Origin: Setomelanomma holmii
Taxonomy: Eukaryota; Ascomycota; Dothideomycetes; Pleosporales; Phaeosphaeriaceae
NCBI GenBank assembly: GCA_010015745.1
Contig: ML978212.1
Location: 149,436 to 213,435 of the forward strand
Reading direction: 5' to 3'
Length of the DNA stretch: 64,000 nucleotides
The notes beneath the pieces are model-generated. The model worked only from the letters and a program-made list of their open reading frames with translations, did not search any database and was not told the DNA's origin. The translations under genes and the position numbers were made by a program. Shown in pieces: positions 9,993-20,360 of this stretch (positions within the stretch are counted from its first letter, which is position 1; every line of letters starts with the position of its first letter).

Positions 9993-11369
9993 TTACAATA
10001 GACTGTATATCGGCGAGCTTCCCCCCTCTGCTTCGTAGGCCGGAAGATCATTTGTCATATCGCCCTGCCCACCATCGCGCGACTCTCGGGCCGATCTCAG
10101 AGGCACCAGCACAGTGTATGCAAATTGAGCTGGTTTTCGATTGACCAAGCTGCCTGTAGCCTTATGAAACGTATCCTCGCCCATGTGAATGCAAATGCGC
10201 AAGGTATGTTCTGTAAACATAGCGAACCTCGTACTTTGTTCGTGTTGCGACCCTGAGCCAGGGCAAGGGTGTGCATACAGGATAGTATTTTCAAGACGAC
10301 TGGCGATAGTTGATAACTCGTCCGGATGTGGCAGCTCGGTATCTTTGGGTGTCTGAGCGTTGAACTGCACTTCGAATTCTGACTCGGCCGTTGTATCACT
10401 AGAAGTTTTGAAAGGATAATGTAGTATGGGCTGATATTTGCCTTTGCTAATCGTTTGGACTTGTTCTAATCTTGTCGTGTCGGACATGGTGATCGAACTT
10501 CCGTCGCTCGATGGTCCAGATAAGGAGACGGTCTTTTCCTCGAGCTCCCATTGGATCGTTCGAGGCGTCATCTTCTTCACTTCACACTCTCGTATCCACG
10601 AGACGCTCGGAACAGATGTAGACGAGCTGCTGGGCGAGTCAAGGCCTTTGAGATGAAGTGTGATTGGCAGGTGTCGATTTCGTAAATCCTGCTTGCCGAA
10701 TCGGGCCTTGACAGATAGTGGTGATTCGGGAAATGTGATCTTTGTGGAAGGCAGAAGGTGTGGTGGCTCGAGCCAGCGTTTTGATATCCGCAAGACTTGT
10801 TGCGTACGAAAGTTCTGTCCAGATGGCGTGGTCGAAGTCGCTACTAGGGCGTAGGATATCTCTATCGACGGAAGTGCCATGCTCGGAGGTAGACTCGATG
10901 GTACCACAAGCTCGAACGTCGATGAGAGTAAGCCAGACCCGGTACTGGTCATGTTGACGGAGCATTGCGCGAGTCTCTCCGCTTTTCCTAGGTCTAGGAT
11001 ATCGCTTTGTGACTTTGAGCCAAGACCCATTCGCCGGCGCCACGGCGTTGTATTGTTGTTCGCTTCATGCGTGGTCTTAAGCGCACCAAACCTGACGAGC
11101 TGGATCTGAACAAGGACGCCAGAGCTCTGCGATACTTCGGGGCTGTCTATACTCACGCGCCCATGGATACTGGGGTCGCGATTGCCATCCCCGATGGGGC
11201 GGAAGATAGTGATCTCAGAGGGTGCCTTCAGCCAAAGGTACAGCGACTTCATGCTGGAAAGAGTTTCTTGTTGTTCAATGACTCGACGGTGTACTCGAGC
11301 TATTGAGTCGGCTGCGGGGTCGAGTTGTAGAGAGATGTTCGTTGCTGGCGCATTATGGAGAGAGATCAT
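9993..11369 (-). CDS. Arrestin-like protein (Ldb19/ART1 type)
   Basis: A single exon encodes 458 residues. Known: fungal alpha-arrestins link the ubiquitin ligase Rsp5 to plasma-membrane transporters and drive their endocytosis. Seen: an N-terminal beta-rich half (MKSLYLWLKAPSEITIFRPI, then SIHGRVSIDSPE and VLVQIQLVRFG) and a second beta-rich half with PITLHLKGL and ISKGKYQPILHYPF. Short Ser/Thr/Pro loops lie between them. The conserved arrestin pattern FELVVPSSLPPS and IEISYALVAT is recognisable. The last residues hold LPAYEAEGG, close to but not a perfect PPxY ligase-docking motif. There is no membrane segment, so it is probably cytosolic. The gene appears intact, unlike its neighbours. Family assignment is moderate because arrestin sequences diverge strongly. 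Confidence 0.65.
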   Translation of the reverse strand: MISLHNAPATNISLQLDPAADSIARVHRRVIEQQETLSSMKSLYLWLKAPSEITIFRPIGDGNRDPSIHGRVSIDSPEVSQSSGVLVQIQLVRFGALKTTHEANNNTTPWRRRMGLGSKSQSDILDLGKAERLAQCSVNMTSTGSGLLSSTFELVVPSSLPPSMALPSIEISYALVATSTTPSGQNFRTQQVLRISKRWLEPPHLLPSTKITFPESPLSVKARFGKQDLRNRHLPITLHLKGLDSPSSSSTSVPSVSWIRECEVKKMTPRTIQWELEEKTVSLSGPSSDGSSITMSDTTRLEQVQTISKGKYQPILHYPFKTSSDTTAESEFEVQFNAQTPKDTELPHPDELSTIASRLENTILYAHPCPGSGSQHEQSTRFAMFTEHTLRICIHMGEDTFHKATGSLVNRKPAQFAYTVLVPLRSARESRDGGQGDMTNDLPAYEAEGGSSPIYSLL

Positions 11370-11719
11370 GATCTAATATGGACGACAACGACGAGTGACA
11401 TTACAAAGCGTGAATGTGAGAGTGAATACGGAAATTAATATGTCAGCAGTCAAACACCTCCAAGAGTCGCAAAATTCATGTATCACTTACATGAAGCTAA
11501 AGCGAGCTCACGTTGATGTCGACTACCGAAAGAGGATGCCAAGACGCACATGCAGCAGCTTAGCACGAGTACTCTAGCTGCTTTCGCACTAGCGCAAGTG
11601 AAGGGAGGTTGACTAGTAAGAAAAGGCAAAGACCGGAAGAACAACAGTCTTGTGGTAAAAGTGATGCAAGAAGTGTAAAATGTTTGTTGGTCATCCCCAG
11701 CTCGTTCCTGCTGTGTCAG
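11370..11719. other. Intergenic, no gene seen
   Basis: This is upstream sequence of the arrestin-like gene, AT-richer than its surroundings. No coding region is seen. Confidence 0.35.
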
Positions 11720-13182
11720 CTACTTGATGTTGAACCACTGATTAAACCTGTTCTCCGAATCTCATTTGCGTTTCAGCTCTCGCAATCGCGGTAAGCTGTC
11801 GCCGTAGATCTCTTTCAACGGCTCATCCCCGTGCGCAAAGTTGACATACCTGCGTTGTGTTAGCATTCTTTGACCAGGTTGTAGCACTCGTACTTGGACT
11901 CACGTTGCATTTGTATCTCGTCTACCGCTTCTCCTCCACAACTCGCGGACTTCTTTTCCAAATTTGACAGCCTCGTCATCCAAGCTCGCATCCGTGTACC
12001 ACGAAAGGATTGCACCGGCGTATCGTACATTGCGATGCGGAAAGGCTGCCAATGGCTCCCCCTCGAATCGCTTCTCTGTCATCGGATACGGTTCCAGTAG
12101 TATAACGCTGGCGTGCGCCGTGGGCTTCCGCTGGAATTCAACGTACTTGTTCCAAATCTCTCGCCAAGCGTGACTGTCGAGATAATCAAGTCCTCCTCCG
12201 AACGCCGGCTTGCGTTCAGAATGTGTACCAAAAGGATTCGAACCAGTGTTCCATTCGGGAAAGGGTAGGACACCGGTTGTCTCCATCACTGGCCCGATGT
12301 CGTAGTAAGCTTTGAACGCTTCGCGACCCGTTTCTGGAGTGCCTTGAAATAGCCAGACCATAACGATAACCATTGGAGCGTGACTGAAAGGGCCACTACT
12401 TCGAAGTTTAAGAAAGTGACCATGTCGGGTGTGAGTTCGAGTCTTTCGACAGCTTCCACAACTTGCCCCAACCTGTCTTCGGTGAATACGAGTGCCCCAC
12501 TCCATGCACTTCGGTCTTCCTTGGGTATTGGGTATGCCTTTACAGTCGCTGAAGTTACGATGCGAAAGTTCGGACCTGCTCCGCGCATAGCCCAGAATAA
12601 GTCACTCTCTGATGAGGTCGAGATAGTCCGAAGTTGTCCATCAGCAATCACAAGCCGCATTTGCAGTATGTTGTCGACTCCAAAACCTGTCTGGCCAAGT
12701 AAGTTCCCGTATCCACCGCCGAGGAGAGCGCCAAGCGTTCCGACGTAATTGCAATTACCAGTCTGTACGAGTATACCCGCAGCATCCGCAGCTGGGATGG
12801 TCTCGCGGACCTTCGCACCTCCGCCAATGACTGCTGTATTTCTATCATCAGCCACGGCGATGCTATTTAGTTGCGCAAGATTAATGAGAACGAGGTTATT
12901 TGTCTTCGGGAACGATTTCCACCCATTGCCTCCGCTTTGAGCCAGAAAGGGTAGATGATGATTAACGCAGTATTGAACCGAAGATCAATGTCAGCACAAT
13001 CGCCAAAGCAAAGAGAGTTGTGGTCACTCACAATCAACGCCACATCCTCCTCGCTCGCCACGTTCACAGAAGCGACGACTTCGGGCGCCCTGTAGGTGCT
13101 CCATCTCGGTGGTGGGTCACTGATAATGGAAGCTTTGTCGGACAGCTTTGGTCCCTAGGTCTCGCACGATCGCCTCTAGCAT
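11720..13182 (-). pseudogene. FAD-linked oxidoreductase (BBE family), dead copy
   Basis: It belongs to the berberine-bridge-enzyme-like flavoproteins that oxidise sugars or secondary metabolites. Family landmarks are clear: PPPRWSTYRAPEVVASVNVA and EEDVALI; FLAQSGGNGWKSF (FAD pyrophosphate site); GTLGALLGGGYGNLLGQTGF with LRTISTSSESDLFWAMRGAG; then WREIWNKYVEF and, after an intron (11903-11850), NFAHGDEPLKEIYGDSLPRL. Lesions seen: (1) a frame change near 13150, between MLEAIVRDLGTK and LSDKASIISD; (2) the intron starting GTGAGT near 13030 has a CTGAC branch but no AG where the next exon must begin (about 12980); (3) a frame change near 12385; (4) a TGA at 11762-11764 exactly where the family has Trp, after which DSENRFNQWFNIK is still in frame up to 11720. 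Four independent defects make loss of function nearly certain. Confidence 0.88.
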
Positions 13183-13779
13183 TCTTAGAATGTCGGCGCG
13201 ATAGAAATGGAGTATCAGGATCGTTCAAATGATGAGCTTTTCGCTGAACTTCGTGTGCAACTTGGTGAGGAAGAAAGTCAATTATAGGAGCTTAGCAGGA
13301 CAGATCGAGAGAGCTTGAGTGGGCTTCGACTGAGCTGCCAGCTGAAACATGGGATTTGAAGAACGGAAGCTTCGGCGCTCGCGGCCACATTTGCCCGCAT
13401 CTTGGTGTCAGCTTATGTTCGTGAATAGACTTAAGGCCATATGGTTAAGGCCTCCCATCTTTTCTGTCTGGCCTGATGGTAGGTGGTAAGCTGCTACGAC
13501 AGGGTGTTTGCGCTCGTCAAGTAGGCATTTCAGCAGAGCGAAATACGACTATTGCGCGCCTTGCTATGATGGTAGCGTCTATTAGGCTTGGTGTGGTGCT
13601 GAATATGTTCGGTGGGAGGTGTGAGGAAGTGGAAACAGAAGCAGATGTATTTTAGCTTCGATGATGTCACCACAACTCCCAATCGCTGTTGAAGAGCCTC
13701 ATCTTTCGCTGGTCACAACCTCCTAGAACATCCTACGAGGTGTTCTTTGACGCTGGCCGTAGCATGTTCCGCCTCTCAG
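13183..13779. other. Intergenic, no gene seen
   Basis: About 600 bases upstream of the dead oxidase. No supported frame was found on either strand. Confidence 0.35.
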
Positions 13780-14519
13780 CTAATTCGTGGAATTCCTCAT
13801 CAGTATCATCTCTTGCTCGATGGCGCGCATGCGACCCCGATGCTCATTTTCGCTACGCGCGTGACAGTATCCCAAATACTCTTGTATCAGCGCTTCACCC
13901 CTAGTAGAGATTGCTTGTAAACGATCAAATGGTCGCACCTCTACGCCTGTGCTCTCAGCTGCTCTGTGTAGGGTCAGCGACAGTCGAAACACAATCTACA
14001 GAGACTGACCGTGCCGAATCGTCCATGTAATGCCCAGGCCAGTTTGTTCTTCGCTGCGTCCTGTCCGAATGCTGCCTTCTCAAACGGGGTTCTTCACTCG
14101 TTTCTGCTGGAAATGCCTTCTCATGGTCCTCATGCAGATATCTGCGACTGCGTTCTCTGCGCAACTCCGGCTGTCCCAAGCCTGCGTCGAAGATTTGCCT
14201 CTGTTACATACTCTTTCGACTATCAATTTCCGGCAACTCGGTGCCGTTGTCACTGTGATCGAGTCGCGGCAGATAAGAGATCCGTTGTCGTGCTGGCAAC
14301 AGATCATACTCGCTCCGCTCTGGAGGCGGATACTGCATTGGCGATGGCAGTTCGTCAATATATAGGAACAGAGAGTACCGAATGGGAAGGCATTTCATGA
14401 CGATCCCTTTGCGAGTGTATCGCAGACGCGTAGAGTGGGCCGGGTAGTATCGGTGGACTCTTGACATCCTGCTCGCAGTCCTCACACTGCCGTTGTTCCT
14501 GTCCTTCGTTCTTCGTCAT
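13780..14519 (-). CDS. Hypothetical protein, four exons, 205 aa
   Basis: I do not recognise a family, but a consistent gene can be spliced. Exons are 14519-14379, 14332-14212, 14181-14010 and 13963-13780; all phases agree and there is no internal stop. It starts MTKNEGQEQRQCEDCEQDVK with two CxxC-like cysteines. A Pro/Tyr/Arg-rich middle follows (PPPERSEYDLLPARQRISYL), then a strongly basic, coiled-coil-like part (LRRERSRRYLHEDHEKAF). The C-terminus is a helical, charged region ending ILMRNSTN. Introns 1 and 3 are 46 nt, the local norm. Intron 2 would be only 30 nt, unusually short; a donor 42 nt further upstream also keeps frame (72 nt). It is soluble, with no signal peptide or membrane segment. 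The splicing logic supports a real gene in otherwise decayed surroundings. Confidence 0.45.
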
Positions 14520-14641
14520 CGCATCGGACGTCTCCGATCACCTCGAGCCCGAAGCCTTGTCCCGGCTGTTCTGAAGGCGTCGATCTTCTGGCCTGGTATG
14601 GTTCTTCGCTTCCAATACCAGCACCCCTGAATCTCATTTAC

Positions 14642-15250
14642 CTAAAATGCCACTATGAGTTCATCGCAAGTGCCTCGGAGGTTTCTATGCCGGCTGTTGT
14701 TGAACGCGAAACCTGGGTCGTCGTTGTACATCCCAGTCTTGAGATCAAGAAGGAAGTAGAACTTAGACCACAGCACGGAACCCCTCGGTATCGCGCCATT
14801 CGTTCAACGGATATGCGAGTTTGGTTATGGAGGCAAACCACCGAGGCTCATACAATGTGTAGTCGCGATCCTTGTCATTGACAACGCCAAGCTTGAGCGT
14901 GTACGGTCATCCGTTCTGCTTGATTCAGTACACGTAGGCATATGTATCGCCCTTGTGACCAATATAGAGCTGAAAGGGGTCAGCGGGTTTGCTTTTACCG
15001 GTCTCGATTTTGAACATGTTGCTGTCGTCATGCGGCACGAGGTCGATGCAATCGAGACCAGGGAGTGCTTCAAGTTGCGCATCCGAAAGCTCAACTTTTC
15101 TTGAAGCGCATCGGGAGTGTCGGCGAGATGTAGTAGAGCTATTGTTGTGGTCTACATGATGCTGTCTGGTTAGTATTGGAGCGGAAGGGTCAGCGGGCAA
15201 GGGTCGATACATACAAAGTGGTACGTTTGCTCAACCTTCATGCGGCCCAT
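14642..15250 (-). pseudogene. Unidentified gene relic with two in-frame stops and a frameshift
   Basis: One continuous reading can be followed after an intron ending at about 15178. It reads VELSDAQLEALPGLDCIDLV, then DSNMFKIETGKSKPADPFQL and YIGHKGDTYAYVY. A TGA follows, then five codons and a second TGA. The same frame continues as YTLKLGVVNDKDRDYTLYEP and RWFASITKLAYPLNEWRDTE. A one-base slip then leads to KFYFLLDLKTGMYNDDPGFA and a terminal stop at 14642-14644. Both TGAs could come from single C-to-T or G-to-A changes (CGA or TGG). The composition is that of a folded, Tyr/Trp/Asp-rich protein, but I cannot name it. The 5' end is a guess. Bases 15251-15602 upstream hold nothing I can support. 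Confidence 0.5.
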
Positions 15251-15602
15251 ATACTGGTCACGCCATCTGCAATCGCTTGACAAGCAAGTTGTTCGAGTGC
15301 GGCAATCTGCTGCCTATGCCGTTTAGTAAATACGATCATGCGACGTGTGTTGTCGTATAGCGTCAAGGGGGAACAACTGTTGTGATTGATCGCCATATTT
15401 GAACAGCCTAACGATTTGCTTGCGCAGATGGAGGAAGAAGAATCAATAAAGGAGGCTGCCTGGTTGCTTGAATCGATGTGAAAGAGAGCAATTGATAATT
15501 ACTCGTGAGCTTTCGAATGCCACGCAGGAGTAAGCTCAACGTGGACAATAGAGAGATAGCCATAAGTCACTTGATAAGGCAAACTGAAAGCCTGGTAGCT
15601 TA

Positions 15603-17445
15603 TTATTCCATCAAGTCTTCATTGAAGTCTTCCCACATTTCATCTTCATGCATCGTCATCGCAGGCCGCATGTTCTCATCAACGCCAAGCTCTCGAAATT
15701 GGTCGGCAAGCACTGGATCCAGCGGATGTAGGGTTGGCATGCGATCTTTAAGCGTGTACTTTCCGTCCTTCCAGACCATACAGGGCCTCAGAGATATCAA
15801 GTGACTTCCGTCTTTTGTAAACACGGTCCTGCGCGAATTGGTCACGTATAAGTCGTCATCGACCGGGAAGAGGCCAAAGTCGTCACTCCTCGCATTTATA
15901 CGAGTGGAGATGTCAACAATTGACTTGGACATGTCCAAGAGGCGAGGACACGTCTGAGACTTGGTCAAGCCTCCTGCGGCCGTGACGATAAGCTTTTGTA
16001 AGTTCGGGAGCTTCGTACGCCAATGGTGGATTAGATGCCTGATCTGGCGGTGATCACCAAACACTGCCTGCGTAGACTTTGTGCAGGATGAGGCTTTGTA
16101 GGGATTCTGGCGAACGGGTCTGGAGCTTTTCGGTAGCTTCGTCAAGAGGTGCATCAGTAGCCAATGCTTCAAGCCGCCTCGTCTCTACTTGCTCGTCCTC
16201 GTCATCTGGTTTCACCAAGATTGATCCCTAGGCTTCTACGGTAGTGTCGAGCGTTTTAAGGCTGGTAGAATCGTGCAGTGACCGAAGTGCATCCACCTTG
16301 GCCTCGAAGAGGTCAACAGGTTCTAAGTCGATGAAGAGTTTCTCAAGCACAGTCTTTGAGATGACAATGTTTCCACTAATTCGGCCAGGGTGAAAATGAC
16401 TGTTCCGAGACGCTTGTCGCCTTCCGAATGAAATAGCGAAGTCAAGTGTGGACAAGCTCGTTTTAGAGAAAGATGTGATTAGCTCGTATGTCATGTACGA
16501 CAAGTCTGTGAGTTGTACATACAAGAGCACTCTCATCTGGCTTTTCGACTGTTTACAACACTGCATGACCAATCGTGTGATCTTCGTAGATCCTGGGTGT
16601 AAGCTTAATGCCACGGGTGTGAGGTCGGCGTCCATGCAAACCGACTCCCTAATATCCTCTCGCCACCCTTCGTCAGCCTTGTATACCTCGACTGTCTTTA
16701 CGTTGCTAGACTGCAGCAGGTTGTGGAGAAATGAGAGAGGCCATTCAAGCTCGTCGTCAGTAGCACATACAGTTAGGCATTGTAGTGCTTTGAACGCATG
16801 ACTGATGGGCCAGGGAAGCGTATGGGGATGATGTGGTGCTCCGTGAATATGTAAGTGTCAGAGATTGGGTAAAAGAGCAAGGAGAACAATCAAGAAGGGC
16901 TCGTCAATGCCGATGCGAAGAAGTTTGCAGAAAATTTCGTCGAATGTGACCTCATCGATGTCTTCACCATAGATATTGTTGTACCAGCCTTCGGCATTCT
17001 CTTCATTATATTGTTCTTGATATTCCCAGGTCGTCATTATCTTCAAAATGCTGCTAGTCGGCTCATATGGCAACGCTTCCGTGATTACGCCAGCTTTGAT
17101 GGCCGCTCGGGTCAGCTTGTCGTACTCTTCTGCTGTACAATGTTCGAGATCGGATTGACCATCTGAAATCGGGCCGTGCTCCGGATTAAGGTCCGCGATG
17201 TGCCTGTATGCCTTGAGATCAACCCAATGAACATACTTAGCCAGCTCGGGACGGTCAATTAGTCGCAGTACGAACGGTTTGAGCGACCTTCCATATATAT
17301 GACGATTCGTATACTCGCGAAAAAGTGCTGATTCGGTGGCATCGCGGAGTCGTCGATGAGTTAAAGTAACATTGAGCAAATCCGGCTGTGCAAGGTGTGA
17401 CGCGACATTGAGTATGGTCTCAGTAGCGAGGTCAAAGAGATGCAT
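15603..17445 (-). pseudogene. F-box/leucine-rich-type gene, dead copy
   Basis: The start MHLFDLATETILNVASHLAQ followed by DLLNVTLTHRRLRDATESAL is a typical fungal F-box (LxxETxLxVxxxL). The frame then meets TGA at 16858-16860 inside a leucine-rich motif (FLIVLLALLPNL, then stop, then HLHIHGAPHH). It continues in the same frame through FLHNLLQSSNVKTVEVYKAD and ITRLVMQCCKQ to a TAG at 16228-16230, then GSILVKPDDEDEQVETRRLE. A one-base slip near 16058 shifts to GDHRQIRHLIHHWRTKLPNL and on to the end at 15603. Both stops are explained by one transition each (CGA to TGA, CAG to TAG). There are no introns, and about 610 codons are traceable. The repaired layout matches F-box proteins with C-terminal LRR-like regions, which recruit substrates to SCF ligases. 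It is not expected to be functional. Confidence 0.85.
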
Positions 17446-18328
17446 TTTGGCGATGTAAGGAGGAAGGAACGCGTCGCGCGTTGGAACCTTTGGGGAGTGA
17501 TCGAGAACGATCTAGGCCGATCGTGGTTAGCGTTCTGGCTCGTGCCCGCCTCATAATCAACGCAACAAGCTGTCACATCTTGCAATTGTGGCTTGCGACG
17601 ATTATGCGCTGCATCAACGAAGGCCATGCCACTGAATAAGATGACTACATGAGGCTGATGTTCAGCATTCAGGATACCCAAGACATTAGTACGGTAATGG
17701 CACCTGCTGTCCTTCGGTGCCTTTCACTCGATGCTCATCCTTGACCAAGCTATGCTCGAACCTGCGCTTTCAGCCAAAAGCTCCTAGATCTTGCACCTCA
17801 ATGACGCAATCAAGACTAAGGAAAGCTTCGAATAGCAAGCTTCTGGTCCGTCGATATCTTACTGGCCCGCCGAGTAATTGAATAGTGGAGCAAACTTTAT
17901 TTTCTTGCGACTGCTCTCAATGCCCTGGAAGGCCGGTTGGAGCGAAGTGAAATCGGGCTGCCAGAGACGGTGGAAGGTACAATCCAGTGACACAGTTCTT
18001 ACCCGTGTAATGAATTGGCCGGCCTGATGGCGCTTCGCGACTCGTCCCGGCAGCGCAACCGTCTCAATGACCACTACAGCTATCGACTCATCTACTGAAC
18101 TTCGCTCAGTTGACCCTTGAGATGGAGCAAGGATGGTTCCGCACCTGTACAGCACCAATATAAGTCTCCTTCCCGCGTATGACACACGGAGATTGCCACG
18201 TGATATGCCATCGCTCTGTTCGCTAGTCGTTCTATGAACGTTTCCATCCGTGGTCCCGGCCCGTTTCCGTCCGAGAGTATCTCCATTATACAATGGGATA
18301 GCCCTGTAAAACGACTGTTAGATAGTCC
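17446..18328. other. Non-coding or unrecognisable accessory DNA
   Basis: There are two short minus-strand frames (18286-18092 and 18293-17859) without family support. The first, with AMAYHVAISVCHTREGDLYW, might be residual coding sequence. Nothing firm can be annotated. Confidence 0.3.
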
Positions 18329-18912
18329 TCATGCATGTCGATCGCTTAAAACCGACATACAAGGAAGGTACTCCGAATACTGCTCAGGATTGGCATATGC
18401 CCTTTGGTAGCCGGCTGCTGTCATCACAAAGTGCGACATAACCTGACAGAAATAGAGGAGTCTCGTGGAGTAAAGGCCGAAAGTCGCACCGCGGCTAGTT
18501 AGATCATCCTTCATGTCGACAGCAATCGCATCTGAAGTGACGGACTTGTGCTCACGTGCGAATTGCAGCCAGCCCAGGACCTCATCAATCAAGCTGTTAG
18601 ATTTGACAAGCTTGGTGGCATACTTGGCGGGAATGATGATGCGTGAGACCCCGCGATTATGGAGGTGTTGTTATAAACGAATTTGCCGAAAGTCTTTGGT
18701 CTCCACGAAGATGGAGCGACAAGTAATGCTTATAGCAGAAGCGTGGGGCCTCAGAATCGGCGTTACGAAAGTGATGTATGCGCTCTTGCCAAAGGCAGGG
18801 ACGAAAGCTTTGTCATATCGAAACTTGTCCCTAAATGCTCGCACACCATAAGGCAGATCTCCTTAGGCAGGTCGAGGAAGCGAAAGATGCCTGGCGTGTT
18901 CGCGGGCGACAT
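18329..18912 (-). pseudogene. F-box-like gene relic (frameshift plus ochre stop)
   Basis: It starts MSPANTPGIFRFLDLPKEIC, then LMVCEHL, the LPKEI...V(Y)xHL pattern of small fungal F-box-like proteins. A slip near 18835 changes the frame to FRYDKAFVPAFGKSAYITFV, then ILRPHASAISITCRSIFVET and KDFRQIRL. A TAA at 18671-18673 follows, most simply from CAA. The same frame continues as QHLHNRGVSRIIIPAKYATK, LIDEVLGWLQFAREHK and on to a stop at 18329. About 195 codons are traceable. The two defects are of different kinds, so an assembly slip alone would not rescue it. Confidence 0.7.
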
Positions 18913-19568
18913 GACTGTTGGTGGTGCTTTCTGATTAGTCGTTTCGGGCGCTGTCGGAAACGGATTGAGGTGATTTCAAGGTGAAATTGGTGAAGGCTAT
19001 GACATGATGAGAGCTCGCCAAGACCTGGCTCCACTTACCGCTCACTCCAAGGATTCCGTATACTGTCTCAAGGTCTAGTTCTAGGAGATTTCTGGATGTC
19101 GGAGTGTACTGAGTATCTTGCGATTCACACGCGATTAGAGTTCTTGCTTAAGCCAGTCGACCGGTCACTTAGTATGATACCTTCATGTGAAAAGAGAATG
19201 CTAATTTGAAGGAATGATAAGTAACACTTGCCCAATCCAGACCAACCCGGATATCAATATCAATTCCTTCTCCACTTCTATGAACAGTGCCAGCGCAAAT
19301 TGGCTTGGAACCAAATAAAGAGTTCATGGGCACTTAATGACCATACGTAGGGATATCGTTCGCTTTCGTCCATTAACGTTGCTGTCGTAGCACATACCCT
19401 CCGCCCATCGTACTTCATTGCTCGTATAACGTTCCCAAGCTGTGCGAGCCGCTATCCTTGATCCAGTCGTTCTTGTGTCGTGTCCAACAGCTCCAATCCG
19501 GTCGTTCCGAGCTGCTTCTTGCTGGTCTAGGAACGGCACTGTCAGAAACGTCTTCCCGCGTTGCTCGC
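18913..19568. other. Intergenic, no gene seen
   Basis: About 650 bases lie between the F-box relic and the 3' end of YOP1. No supported frame is present; part is presumably YOP1 3' untranslated sequence. Confidence 0.35.
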
Positions 19569-20360
19569 TTAAGAGGCATGGGGCTTGCCAGCAGAGTCGG
19601 CTGCGGCGCGGAGGTTGGCAGCCGTGGAGCCGGACTCCGAGAAGTAGCGGGAGAAGACTGGCTGGATGAAGGAGCGGAAGATGATCTGAGCACCGCTGTA
19701 TATTGTCAGCACGCTACAAAGGACGTTGGAATATAAAAAGCTTACGCAGTCTGGGGAAGAGCCATCCAAAGGACAAGGACGAACTTGAAGGTGTAGTAGA
19801 ATGCTTTGGAGAGTCAGTTCTGTTATCTCTTACGATACGTGGACGGCACTTACGGAACCAGTAGACAGCGCTGACAGCGCTCTCAAAGACGGTCAAGAAG
19901 GCATAGACGACCCAGTATGTGAGCCACTATGACTAGATTAGCACATCTTCAAATAGTGGTCATGGAACCTTATCACGCACTTGGGTGTCATCGACCTTGC
20001 TAGCACTGAACAAGGCGTTCAGCGAGTAGTAGCTGGGAATAACGAAGCCGGCAATGTTGACAAGGAATTCGCCAGCAATGTTGAAAAAGATGAGGAAGAA
20101 GTAAAGGCCGGCGAGACCGAGAATGGCGTAGACCTTGGGAACGGAGGTCTGCTTCTCAAAGTTGTTGAGAGCGGGGTACTTGGACAGCTAACACACGACA
20201 TTGTCAGCACCACAGCTCATAACAACAACTATGTAACCTCATGTTCAAGGTCAAAGAAGAATAAAACCCCTTCATGACCATTGCACCCGTGTGGGAGTAG
20301 TGTTCTTACCTCCTTGTCCAGCTGCGAGAGGGTCGCTTGGGCTCGTTCTTGGGCAGACAT
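19569..20360 (-). CDS. yop1: Yop1 / REEP (TB2-DP1-HVA22) ER-shaping protein
   Basis: This is a membrane-curving hairpin protein of tubular ER that works with reticulons and Sey1. Exons are 20360-20310, 20187-19981, 19926-19854, 19803-19746 and 19695-19569; phases agree and give 171 residues, the usual family size. It starts MSAQERAQATLSQLDKELSK. Next come a hydrophobic hairpin, VYAILGLAGLYFFLIFFNIA with FLVNIAGFVIPSYYSLNALF, the conserved DDTQWLTYWVVYAFLTVFES, and a second hairpin YYTFKFVLVLWMALPQTAGA. After QIIFRSFIQPVF there is an amphipathic helix and an Ala-rich tail. The first intron (122 nt) is longer than the local norm. It is intact and divergent from the RFX gene. The call is firm. 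Confidence 0.95.

Noticed and set aside
12228..12248. tRNA B-box-like GGTTCGAATCC on the minus strand
   Set aside because: It is codons for Gly-Ser-Asn-Pro inside the BBE-type pseudogene.
15603..17445. Stop-codon readthrough or recoding in the F-box gene
   Set aside because: A separate one-base slip in the same gene and broken paralogues nearby make decay the simpler explanation.
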